The translations under genes were made by a program, and so were the position numbers. From Bacillota bacterium (lineage in GTDB: Bacteria > Bacillota_B > Desulfitobacteriia > Desulfitobacteriales > Desulfitobacteriaceae), in the NCBI GenBank assembly GCA_021779415.1, contig JAJYAS010000304.1:1-5184 (forward strand): a stretch of DNA of 5,184 nucleotides, written 5' to 3'. Under the pieces are notes generated by a model. It did no database searches. It saw nothing but the letters and a program-made list of their open reading frames with translations, and was not told the DNA's origin. Below are positions 1-5,184 of the stretch, in pieces. How positions within the stretch are numbered: position 1 is the first letter of the stretch; every line of letters starts with the position of its first letter.

Positions 1-70
1 CCGACGGTTCGCGAACCGTCCAGCGAGTCAGCGGCGTAACTCGCAGACGCGTACAGAACAGCGCTCCGAC
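1..70. repeat. GC-rich intergenic stretch with palindrome (REP-like)
   Basis: No coding sequence is visible here. About two thirds of the bases are G or C (46 of 70 by hand count), clearly above the genes beside it. Positions 3-20 (GACGGTTCGCGAACCGTC) form a perfect 18-bp palindrome, which could fold as a 7-bp stem with a CGCG loop. A second inverted repeat follows, GCGAGT (23-28) and ACTCGC (39-44) around a 10-nt loop. There is no T-run on either strand, so a normal intrinsic terminator behind def is not evident. From memory, palindromes built on GACGGTTC/GAACCGTC recur between genes in several Peptococcaceae; that link is inference. The element is cut by the window edge, so its full extent is unknown. 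Confidence 0.45.
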
Positions 71-523
71 TTAGTTTCGATAAGTTTTCTTGGCCACATC
101 GACAAATAGTATTCCCTCAAGATGATCAATCTCATGCTGTAAAGCGCGCGCCAACAAACGATCGGCCTGAATGTCCATCATTTCCCCTTGTCGGTTTAAC
201 CCTTGGACACGAATTTTAGCAGCCCGTACGACATCTCCCGTCACATTGGGAATACTAAGGCACCCTTCCTCCGCGGTAGCCGCTCCCTCTTTTTCCAAAA
301 TAACAGGATTAATGAGTTCAACGGGTTCATCGTCCACCTTAACAACAACAACCCGCTTTGATACCCCGATTTGAGGAGCCGCCAACCCCACCCCTTCGGC
401 GGCAAGCATAGTATCAAGCATGTTATCTAGGAGTTTTATGATCGAAGGATTAACCTCTTTAACTTCTTTTGCCTTTTCGCGCAATATCTCTGCACCTATT
501 TCCACAATCTTATAAACAGCCAT
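71..523 (-). CDS. def: Peptide deformylase
   Basis: This metalloenzyme removes the N-formyl group from the initiator methionine of new proteins in the cytoplasm, usually with Fe2+ or Zn2+ in the active site. All three family motifs are present in the 150-aa product: GVGLAAPQ at residues 44-51, EGCLS at 86-90 with metal ligand Cys88, and QHEIDHLEG starting at 129, with ligands His130 and His134 and catalytic Glu131. The length is normal for a short bacterial deformylase and the gene is intact. The ATG start is preceded by a strong ribosome binding site, GAAAGGAGT on the minus strand at 540-532, 8 nt from the start codon. It lies 123 bp behind priA on the same strand, a pairing common in Firmicutes, where fmt often comes next. 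No fmt start is visible in the 70 bases that remain. Assignment is very secure. Confidence 0.97.
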   Translation of the reverse strand: MAVYKIVEIGAEILREKAKEVKEVNPSIIKLLDNMLDTMLAAEGVGLAAPQIGVSKRVVVVKVDDEPVELINPVILEKEGAATAEEGCLSIPNVTGDVVRAAKIRVQGLNRQGEMMDIQADRLLARALQHEIDHLEGILFVDVAKKTYRN

Positions 524-587
524 TTTTGTTTACTCCTTTCAATAAGAACCCTACTCCAGTCATTTGCTCAGATATATCGTTCTCTCT

Positions 588-616
588 GTTATATCCTATA
601 ATTAAGCAACTAGCAA
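588..616 (-). promoter_or_regulatory. Putative sigma-A promoter for def
   Basis: On the minus strand, TTGCTA (616-611; 4 of 6 matches to TTGACA) and TATAAC (593-588; 5 of 6 matches to TATAAT) are separated by exactly 17 bp. A start site near 581 would give a leader of about 58 nt before the def ATG. This would let def be transcribed separately from priA, although read-through from priA is also possible because I see no terminator in the gap (524-646). Prediction from consensus match only. Confidence 0.4.
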
Positions 617-646
617 TTTTCAGGATTGATGGACCTCCACGTTGCC

Positions 647-2917
647 TTAGGAAAGTGGATCGACCTCAATGTTTAGAACAATACCATTGCTAGCCGAACT
701 CTTAAAAAAACTTTGCACCCCTTGATGCAAAAATGCTCTAAGTTGCTCCAGATGTCTCCCTTTGACTGAAACTTGCCATCTCCATTGATTCTTAAGTCTG
801 GACAGAACGGCAGGCGCAGGTCCGAGAAGATCTAATTCAGTATTTCCAAATTTAGGATCCTGCATTCCTCGTTGCAGACAGCCCCCTAAATCCTGGGCCC
901 CTTTAATGACCCGATCCTCTTTTTCATGAAGGAGAAGGACACGAATGATGTGAGTATACGGTGGATACCTTCGTTCTTTACGATAGCGAATCTCTTCCCA
1001 AAAAAACCCCTGGAAATCATGGTGGGCCGCCCTCACAATGGCATCCTCTGTCGGAGTATACGTTTGAATCACGACCTCACCAGGTGTCTTACTCCGACCC
1101 GCTCGACCAGCCACTTGAGTAAGAAGTTGAAACGTCCGTTCTCGAGACCGAAAATCAGGCATATTAAGCATTTGATCCGCGGCAATCACCCCAACTAACG
1201 TGACATTGGGAAAGTCCAATCCTTTGGCCATCATTTGCGTCCCTACCAAAATAGCTGCTTCTTGACGACGAAATCGATCCAAGATCGTGCGATGGGCATC
1301 GCCTGATCGTGTCGTATCAAAGTCTAAGCGCAAGATTGGAACCTCTGGCAAGAGACCCTGTAGCTCTTCCTCCACACGCTGTGTACCTTGACCAAAAAAA
1401 CGGATATATCGACTACCGCATTGCGGACAGGTATGCGGAGGAAGCTCACTATGGTTGCAATAATGGCAACGCATGGCCTGCCCTTGGCTATGATAGGTGA
1501 GGGCAATATCACAATTGGGACAACTCACCACATAACCACATTCTCGACAAACCACAAAGGTGGAATACCCTCGGCGATTTAAAAAAAGCATGGTTTGCTC
1601 GCCCCGCTCTAATCTTTGGCGCAATTTTTGCTGCAACAACCGTGAAAACATACTTCGGTTTCCCTGTACCAATTCCTCCCGCATATCCACGATCTCAACC
1701 GGTGGCAAAACACTCTCTCCGACCCGACGAGTCATGGTTAGCAAGCGAATTTTACCGGATTGTGCTGCAGCATAGGCCTCCAAGGATGGAGTCGCACTCC
1801 CGAGCAAGACGACCCCTTTTCTCTGTTCCATCCGCTTGCGGGCAACATCTCGCGCGTGGTATTTTGGATTCTCATCTTGTTTATACGCGCCATCATGTTC
1901 CTCATCCAAAATAATAAGACGCAAATTTGGCAGGGGTGCAAACACCGCTGAACGAGCCCCGATGACAATCCGTTTTTGCCCAGAGAGTATGTCTGCCCAA
2001 GCTTTCATTTTTTCCCCGGGTTGGAGACCGGAGTGCAAAATAATGACTCTCTTGCCAAATTGGGTTTCGAAATACCGTGCAACTTGGGAAGTCAAGGATA
2101 TTTCTGGCACAAGAAGAATCGCATCTCCGCCTTGCACTAAGACTTGCGCGATCAATTCACGATAAACATCCGTTTTTCCACTTCCTGTCACGCCGTGTAA
2201 TAAAACGGTTTGAGGGGAACCTTCCTCTAAGGCGGCCTGGACATTTCTCACTGCGGCAGCTTGATCTACGGTTAATTCGTAAGTCCGACCTGAAGGTGAC
2301 TTACGATCCTCGACCAAAGAACTTTCAATACATGCTGCCTTCCTTTTGGACCCCGCCCCTGACGTGACAAAACGCGTTTCCTTTTTCGCCCAACCTTGTT
2401 GGAGAAGTTTAGTAAGAATCCCTTCTGAAACATTCGCTCGCTTCAAAAAAATCTTCTGGGAAATCGATTGGTTCCGTGCTCGGCTAAGCACCGTAATCGC
2501 TCGGAAGGCTTCCAAATCGAGCCACTGTAGGCTCTGAACGTCTGGATCCTTGACAGATACGATGAGGGTGACCCACTCTTCTACTTTTCCCTTCAGAAGT
2601 GGCCAGACCGTATGTAAGCTTTGCGCAACCGAGCAAATCGTCGTTTGTGCTAACCAGTGGGCCAGCTCGATTAACTCCTGAGGAACCAGACTGTCTTCAT
2701 CTACAATTTCTAATACAGGTTTGAGGGTTACTGACGTTAGTTCTTCTGGTAGCTCATTCGTCACATTGACAACGAGTCCTTGAACCTTGCGGTTTTGCAG
2801 AAAAACGAGCACACGCATTCCTATGCTTAAGGTAAGATATTCAGGAATAAGATAATGATAACTTTTATCTAGGCGACGATTTGCTACATCAACCAATACT
2901 TCAGCATAGCGAAACAC
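647..2917 (-). CDS. priA: Primosomal protein N' (replication restart helicase PriA)
   Basis: PriA is a superfamily 2 3'-to-5' DNA helicase that recognises stalled or collapsed forks and reloads the replicative helicase. The 756-aa product has the family's normal length and order. The N-terminal DNA-binding part (about 1-105) is followed by a winged-helix/linker region. The first helicase lobe has Walker A GVTGSGKT at 242-249, DEEH at 338-341 and GSATPS at 373-378. The zinc-binding insert has eight cysteines: C457, C460, C466, C469, C484, C487, C497 and C500. The second lobe has GTQMMAKG from 559 and QVAGRAGR at 601-608, followed by the C-terminal domain. No frameshift or missing motif is seen. 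The start codon is GTG, supported by AAGGAGG on the minus strand at 2931-2925 with 7 nt spacing. It is transcribed away from uraA and towards def. Confidence 0.97.
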   Translation of the reverse strand: MFRYAEVLVDVANRRLDKSYHYLIPEYLTLSIGMRVLVFLQNRKVQGLVVNVTNELPEELTSVTLKPVLEIVDEDSLVPQELIELAHWLAQTTICSVAQSLHTVWPLLKGKVEEWVTLIVSVKDPDVQSLQWLDLEAFRAITVLSRARNQSISQKIFLKRANVSEGILTKLLQQGWAKKETRFVTSGAGSKRKAACIESSLVEDRKSPSGRTYELTVDQAAAVRNVQAALEEGSPQTVLLHGVTGSGKTDVYRELIAQVLVQGGDAILLVPEISLTSQVARYFETQFGKRVIILHSGLQPGEKMKAWADILSGQKRIVIGARSAVFAPLPNLRLIILDEEHDGAYKQDENPKYHARDVARKRMEQRKGVVLLGSATPSLEAYAAAQSGKIRLLTMTRRVGESVLPPVEIVDMREELVQGNRSMFSRLLQQKLRQRLERGEQTMLFLNRRGYSTFVVCRECGYVVSCPNCDIALTYHSQGQAMRCHYCNHSELPPHTCPQCGSRYIRFFGQGTQRVEEELQGLLPEVPILRLDFDTTRSGDAHRTILDRFRRQEAAILVGTQMMAKGLDFPNVTLVGVIAADQMLNMPDFRSRERTFQLLTQVAGRAGRSKTPGEVVIQTYTPTEDAIVRAAHHDFQGFFWEEIRYRKERRYPPYTHIIRVLLLHEKEDRVIKGAQDLGGCLQRGMQDPKFGNTELDLLGPAPAVLSRLKNQWRWQVSVKGRHLEQLRAFLHQGVQSFFKSSASNGIVLNIEVDPLS

Positions 2918-2943
2918 AATGACGCCTCCTTATTAGACTAGAT

Positions 2944-2979
2944 CAATACTATTAACAGTTGCGCTAATTGACAGTATTG
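2944..2979 (-). repeat. Repeats and hairpin in the priA leader
   Basis: Two overlapping patterns lie in the presumed priA 5' untranslated region. CAATACT (2944-2950) and AGTATTG (2973-2979) are perfect inverted repeats. With inner pairs they could form an AT-rich hairpin of about 13 pairs with one mismatch and a 10-nt loop in the priA mRNA. In the plus-strand reading there is also an approximate direct repeat: CTATTAACAGT (2949-2959), a 4-base gap, then CTAATTGACAGT (2964-2975). There is no T-run after the hairpin, so it is not an intrinsic terminator. It could be an operator, an mRNA structure, or chance; no known family is recognised. Confidence 0.35.
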
Positions 2980-2988
2980 GTTGATACC

Positions 2989-2997
2989 ATTATATCA
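2989..2997 (-). promoter_or_regulatory. Putative extended -10 promoter for priA
   Basis: The minus strand reads TGATATAAT (2997-2989): a perfect TATAAT with the TGn extension that can make up for a poor -35 box. The region 16-18 bp upstream has no good -35 match (ATGAAG or AATGAA). A start site near 2982 would give a leader of about 65 nt before the priA GTG, containing the 2944-2979 repeats. The TTGATA/TATCAA inverted repeat (2981-2986 and 2993-2998) overlaps this -10 box. Confidence 0.45.
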
Positions 2998-3053
2998 AAT
3001 TTTTCATATGACTTCATTTTATCATAGCCCGTCCAGCTTAAATAATCAAAGAT

Positions 3054-3117
3054 AGAGGCTTATTCAGGGTTCATATGCTTCATATGCTTAATTGGGACAA
3101 AAAAGTCATAAGCCTCT
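3054..3117. repeat. 10-bp inverted repeat enclosing a tandem repeat
   Basis: AGAGGCTTAT (3054-3063) and ATAAGCCTCT (3108-3117) are perfect inverted repeats 44 bp apart. The right arm ends on the first base of the proposed -35 box of the uraA promoter. The enclosed segment carries TCATATGCT twice in tandem (3071-3079, 3080-3088), and CATATG appears a third time at 3005-3010. The spacing is long for a single repressor dimer site and there is no nearby gene it would terminate. It may be a looping operator pair, a small mobile-element remnant, or chance. Confidence 0.4.
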
Positions 3118-3146
3118 TGTCAAACTAGAATAACCTATGGTATGCT
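3117..3146 (+). promoter_or_regulatory. Putative sigma-A promoter for uraA
   Basis: TTGTCA (3117-3122; 5 of 6 matches to TTGACA) and TATGCT (3141-3146; 4 of 6 matches to TATAAT) are 18 bp apart. The -10 carries the TGn extension (TG at 3138-3139). The predicted start site is near 3153, just upstream of the PyrR-binding hairpin, which is where a pyrimidine attenuator leader should begin. The leader to the uraA ATG would be about 190 nt. Confidence 0.6.
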
Positions 3147-3168
3147 CAGATTAATTTAAATCCTTGCA

Positions 3169-3199
3169 CCTTTAAATTAGTCCCGTGAGACTAAGAAGG
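3169..3199 (+). promoter_or_regulatory. PyrR-binding RNA hairpin (anti-antiterminator) of uraA
   Basis: The leader contains AGTCCCGTGAGACT (3179-3192), which matches the PyrR recognition loop pattern AGUCCnGnGAGnCU of Firmicute pyr genes. It sits on a perfect 6-bp upper stem, TTAGTC (3177-3182) with GACTAA (3189-3194), around loop CCGTGA. A lower stem of CCTT (3169-3172) with AAGG (3196-3199) is set off by an asymmetric internal loop, the usual PyrR shape. In the known mechanism, PyrR with UMP or UTP stabilises this hairpin, which frees the terminator downstream. Without PyrR an antiterminator forms instead; here AAGAAGGG (3193-3200) can pair, with two G-U pairs, with the left part of the terminator stem around 3233-3240. 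The uraA context fits fully. Confidence 0.85.
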
Positions 3200-3228
3200 G
3201 AATGGCGCACCATGAATTATACATGGAC

Positions 3229-3269
3229 ACCTCTTTCTTGCTTGCGGGCAGGGAAGAGGTTTTTTGTTT
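3229..3269 (+). terminator. Intrinsic terminator of the uraA attenuator
   Basis: ACCTCTT (3229-3235) pairs perfectly with AAGAGGT (3254-3260). The stem continues inward for about six more pairs, two of them G-U, to a loop near 3242-3247. The stem runs straight into TTTTTT (3260-3265) and further Ts. It lies 29 bases after the PyrR hairpin and about 80 bases before uraA, as expected for a regulated terminator in a PyrR attenuator. A small hairpin, CCATG (3210-3214) with CATGG (3222-3226), sits between the two elements. High pyrimidine levels should favour termination here and reduce uracil uptake. Confidence 0.85.
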
Positions 3270-3340
3270 AGAAAGAGGAGGAATACTTGAGAGTATACAT
3301 GCCTATCTAAAGGCATTAAGCAAATTAGGAGGATGAAAAC

Positions 3341-4564
3341 ATGAATGAAGTTCAAATTAACGAACGATTACCACTATCAAGAGCTATACCTCTCGGCGTT
3401 CAACATTTATTTGCCATGACAGGGTCAACAATTTTAGTTCCTTTTTTAACGGGATTAAGTCCCGCTAGCGCTTTGTTTTGTTCAGGTATTGGGACAATCG
3501 TATTCTTACTTCTAACACGCAGCAAAGTTCCTGCTTATCTCGGCTCATCGTTCGCCTTTATTGCCAGTTTAACGGCATTTGTCAAAGATCAGCATAATCT
3601 AGGTTCAGCAATGGCCGGAGTTATGTCGGTAGGTATAGCATATATTCTCATTTACTTCATACTTCGTCTATTTGGCACTAAGTGGATCAACAAAATAATT
3701 CCTCCTGTTGTCGCAGGAAGTGTTGTCGCAATTATCGGATTAAGTTTAACGCCAGTAGCAGTATCAATGGCCGGTGCAAACTGGATTGTAGCAATCTTTA
3801 CATTGGCGGTAGCAATTTTAATCAGTGTATACGCTAAAGGGTTTCCTAAAGTCATACCGATCCTTATAGCAATTGTGGCTGGATATTTACTTGCTGGGTT
3901 TATGGGATTAGTTGATTCAGCCAAGATTATGGCATCGTTTAAAACTCCGTTTGTTTTACCTTTCCAAAGCTTTGGCACAATCCACTTAGATATAACTGCC
4001 ATTCTAACTTTCGCTCCATTAGCTCTTATAACATTGATCGAAGATTTAGGTCATATGATGATTCTTGGTAACATTACTCATACCAATATAATCGAAGACC
4101 CAGGTTTTGATAGAGTTGTTCTAGGGAATGGTTTAGCAACAGGTATAGCCAGTATATTTGGTGGAGTTCCACTGACAACGTATGCAGAAAATATCGGTGT
4201 ATTAGCCATTACGAAGGTATATAGCTCATTCAATCTATGGATTGCGGCTATTAGTGCTATTATTCTAAGTACCTTTAACCCCTTGCAAGCATTGATTATG
4301 TCCATTCCAACCCCAGTTATGGGTGGCGTAGTAATCCTATTATTCGGAATGATTGGCGCAGCCGGGCTCCGCACGTTGATCGAAGCTAAAGTCGATTTTT
4401 CACAAAACAAAAACCTTATTATTGCTGCGGTAATATTCGCTGTAGGTATCGGGTTAACTAATCATGGTATCATGTTCGCTACTCTAGCAGGAATTTTTCT
4501 AAATCTTGTTCTCAAGGATGAAACTGAAGATTCCTTGAATATGACTAAAGAGGCTGCAAAATAG
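3341..4564 (+). CDS. uraA: Uracil permease, NCS2 family (UraA/PyrP-like)
   Basis: An inner-membrane nucleobase symporter, most likely uracil with H+, for pyrimidine salvage. The 407-aa product is hydrophobic almost throughout, consistent with the 14-segment fold built from two inverted 7-helix repeats. By comparison with E. coli UraA, Glu234 and His238 in EDLGH (234-238) correspond to substrate-site residues Glu241 and His245. Glu283 in TTYAENIG corresponds to Glu290; Ala282 replaces the common Gly. YLGSSFAFI at 66-74 is the usual N-terminal family motif. It is slightly shorter than E. coli UraA (429 aa) but shows no internal break. The start is set by AGGAGG at 3327-3332, 8 nt upstream of ATG. 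The PyrR attenuator in front strongly favours uracil over xanthine or urate. Sampled 60-base lines are 38-43% GC, lower than sampled lines of priA (48-57%). Confidence 0.93.
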   Translation: MNEVQINERLPLSRAIPLGVQHLFAMTGSTILVPFLTGLSPASALFCSGIGTIVFLLLTRSKVPAYLGSSFAFIASLTAFVKDQHNLGSAMAGVMSVGIAYILIYFILRLFGTKWINKIIPPVVAGSVVAIIGLSLTPVAVSMAGANWIVAIFTLAVAILISVYAKGFPKVIPILIAIVAGYLLAGFMGLVDSAKIMASFKTPFVLPFQSFGTIHLDITAILTFAPLALITLIEDLGHMMILGNITHTNIIEDPGFDRVVLGNGLATGIASIFGGVPLTTYAENIGVLAITKVYSSFNLWIAAISAIILSTFNPLQALIMSIPTPVMGGVVILLFGMIGAAGLRTLIEAKVDFSQNKNLIIAAVIFAVGIGLTNHGIMFATLAGIFLNLVLKDETEDSLNMTKEAAK

Positions 4565-4645
4565 GGGAGTCAATTCTCTCCTTATCTATAAAAAACCAAC
4601 TGCACTAAAGACTTAAAGTCCTCTGTGAGTGGACCAAGGTCAAGA

Positions 4646-4680
4646 ATAGCCCAGCAAGGTATGACCCCTTGCTGGGCTAT
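4646..4680. terminator. Strong hairpin between convergent genes, probable terminator
   Basis: ATAGCCCAGCAAGG (4646-4659) pairs perfectly with CCTTGCTGGGCTAT (4667-4680) around a 7-nt loop, giving a GC-rich 14-bp stem. It lies 81 bp after uraA and 56 bp after the end of the convergent ACT-protein gene, so it could stop transcription from both sides. Neither side has a full T-run: the plus strand continues AAAAATG, and the minus strand continues TCTTGACC, slightly closer to a normal terminator. The rest of the 172-bp spacer (4565-4736) shows no gene. Confidence 0.65.
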
Positions 4681-4736
4681 AAAAATGTACTACCTTGAGT
4701 AATTCGAACGCTTATACCACGCTTAAAGCCTTGTGA

Positions 4737-5138
4737 TTATTTTATAGGCGAATTAATCTTCTCCATCGCTTTCACCATAACATCCTGATCCTGTACTCGG
4801 AGAACAACCTGAGCTTGCTCATTCTCTTTCTCCACAAAGGCATACATATACTCTACGACGACATCCTCTTTGACGAGTTGATCGAGCATCTCTGCCAATC
4901 CACCAGCGCGATCAGGAACTTTAAGGACCCAGACCTTGGTTAAGGAAACAACGACTTTGTTTTCTCTTAATTTTTCCGTTGTCGCCTCAGGGTCATCCAC
5001 GATAATCCGCAACACTCCGTAATCTTTGGTATCCGCCAACGACAAGGCCCGCAAATTTACCTTCAGTTCGGCGAGTAAATTAATGACCTCAGCCAACCGT
5101 CCCTTGGCATTCTCAAGAAAAATTGATAATTGTAGCAT
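4737..5138 (-). CDS. Tandem ACT-domain protein
   Basis: A small cytoplasmic protein of 133 aa made almost entirely of two ACT domains, about residues 2-65 and 68-130. The first shows the ENAKGRLAEV turn-helix start (10-19), with Lys12 where many ACT domains have Pro. The second shows KVPDRAGGLAEML (73-85), close to the classic ligand-binding loop. ACT domains usually bind amino acids or similar small molecules and regulate enzymes. There is no catalytic or DNA-binding domain here, so the ligand and target are unknown. Stand-alone ACT pairs of this kind are often encoded next to phenylacetate-CoA ligase and sometimes indolepyruvate oxidoreductase genes, suggesting an aromatic amino acid or aryl acid signal (inference). 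The ATG is supported by GGGAGGAGT on the minus strand at 5152-5144 or one base to the right. The upstream stop is 14 nt away, so the two genes are likely cotranscribed. Confidence 0.88.
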   Translation of the reverse strand: MLQLSIFLENAKGRLAEVINLLAELKVNLRALSLADTKDYGVLRIIVDDPEATTEKLRENKVVVSLTKVWVLKVPDRAGGLAEMLDQLVKEDVVVEYMYAFVEKENEQAQVVLRVQDQDVMVKAMEKINSPIK

Positions 5139-5152
5139 ACAATTACTCCTCC

Positions 5153-5184
5153 CTATTGGCGTTTGTCGATAACCCGAACAGCCT
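5153..5184 (-). CDS. paaK: 3' end of a gene, probably phenylacetate-CoA ligase (partial)
   Basis: Only the last nine complete codons and the stop are in the window; the gene continues past the right edge. The minus-strand frame reads AVRVIDKRQ and then TAG (5155-5153). A final strand of the form (K)A-x-RV-I/V-D-x-R is typical of the C-terminus of phenylacetate-CoA ligases, adenylate-forming enzymes that activate aryl acids to CoA thioesters. The ACT-ACT protein directly downstream is the usual neighbour of this family. The call rests on nine residues plus context. The ribosome binding site of the next gene begins right after this stop codon. Confidence 0.5.
   Translation of the reverse strand, partial: AVRVIDKRQ

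Noticed and set aside
1..70. Start or end of fmt or an RNA gene behind def
   Set aside because: No ribosome binding site with a start codon follows def on the minus strand, and the inverted repeats do not form a tRNA cloverleaf or a known RNA fold.
1836..2165. 109-codon plus-strand frame and other frames opposite priA
   Set aside because: priA is continuous with all helicase motifs across this stretch; the plus-strand products show no domain and no convincing ribosome binding site.
2964..3017. 17-residue minus-strand frame starting at ATG 3017 in the priA upstream region
   Set aside because: It spans the proposed priA -10 box, has no ribosome binding site, and is short enough to be chance.
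3005..3088. CATATG repeats as a CRISPR or satellite array
   Set aside because: Only three copies of a short palindrome, two in tandem and one distant, without the regular repeat-spacer pattern of a CRISPR.
3652..4002. 116-codon open frame antisense to uraA, with a second at 4078-4410
   Set aside because: Both lie fully inside uraA, which has clear family motifs; the antisense proteins have no recognisable motif and are best explained as shadows of the real frame.
4564..4581. Small hairpin GGGGAG/CTCTCC right after the uraA stop, as a terminator
   Set aside because: Only six pairs, one of them G-U, and it is followed by TTATCTATAAAAA rather than a T-run; the 4646-4680 hairpin is far stronger.
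4590..4596. T-run on the minus strand (TTTTTT) as the end of a terminator for the ACT gene
   Set aside because: No adequate stem precedes it on the minus strand; only weak 4-5 bp pairings such as GACT/AGTC were found.

Overview
The window looks like a piece of a low-to-mid GC Firmicute chromosome, probably a clostridial relative of Desulfosporosinus/Desulfitobacterium (Peptococcaceae). The evidence is strong AGGAGG-type ribosome binding sites, sigma-A-like promoters, a PyrR-type RNA attenuator, the priA-def gene pair, and an ACT-domain protein gene directly behind what appears to be a phenylacetate-CoA ligase gene. The genus is an inference from protein character and gene order, not from a search.

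Layout. Positions 1-70 are a GC-rich non-coding stretch with a perfect 18-bp palindrome that resembles a REP-like intergenic repeat. Next come two genes on the minus strand, read from right to left: priA (2917 to 647, primosomal helicase for replication restart) and, 123 bp behind it, def (523 to 71, peptide deformylase), which appears to have its own promoter in the gap. From 2918 to 3340 lies a 423-bp divergent control region. Its left half holds an extended -10 promoter for priA and repeats in the priA leader. Its right half holds a promoter, a PyrR-binding RNA hairpin and an intrinsic terminator that together control uraA. uraA (3341-4564, plus strand) encodes a uracil permease of the NCS2 family. 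After it comes a convergent spacer (4565-4736) with a very stable 14-bp hairpin, probably a terminator. On the minus strand beyond it lie an ACT-ACT protein gene (5138 to 4737) and the last codons of the gene upstream of it (5184 to 5153), likely paaK.

How the genes work together. There are three independent units. PriA and Def are housekeeping proteins. uraA looks like a single-gene unit: uracil import is expected to be shut down by PyrR bound to UMP/UTP, which frees the leader terminator. The ACT protein and its upstream partner look like an operon, because the stop and the next start are 14 nt apart and the ribosome binding site directly follows the upstream stop codon.

Nothing here looks like a wholly new system. 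The parts most worth a second look are non-coding: the attenuator, which short reading frames run through; the 10-bp inverted repeat enclosing a CATATG tandem repeat just upstream of the uraA promoter; the repeats in the priA leader; and the palindromic element at the left edge.
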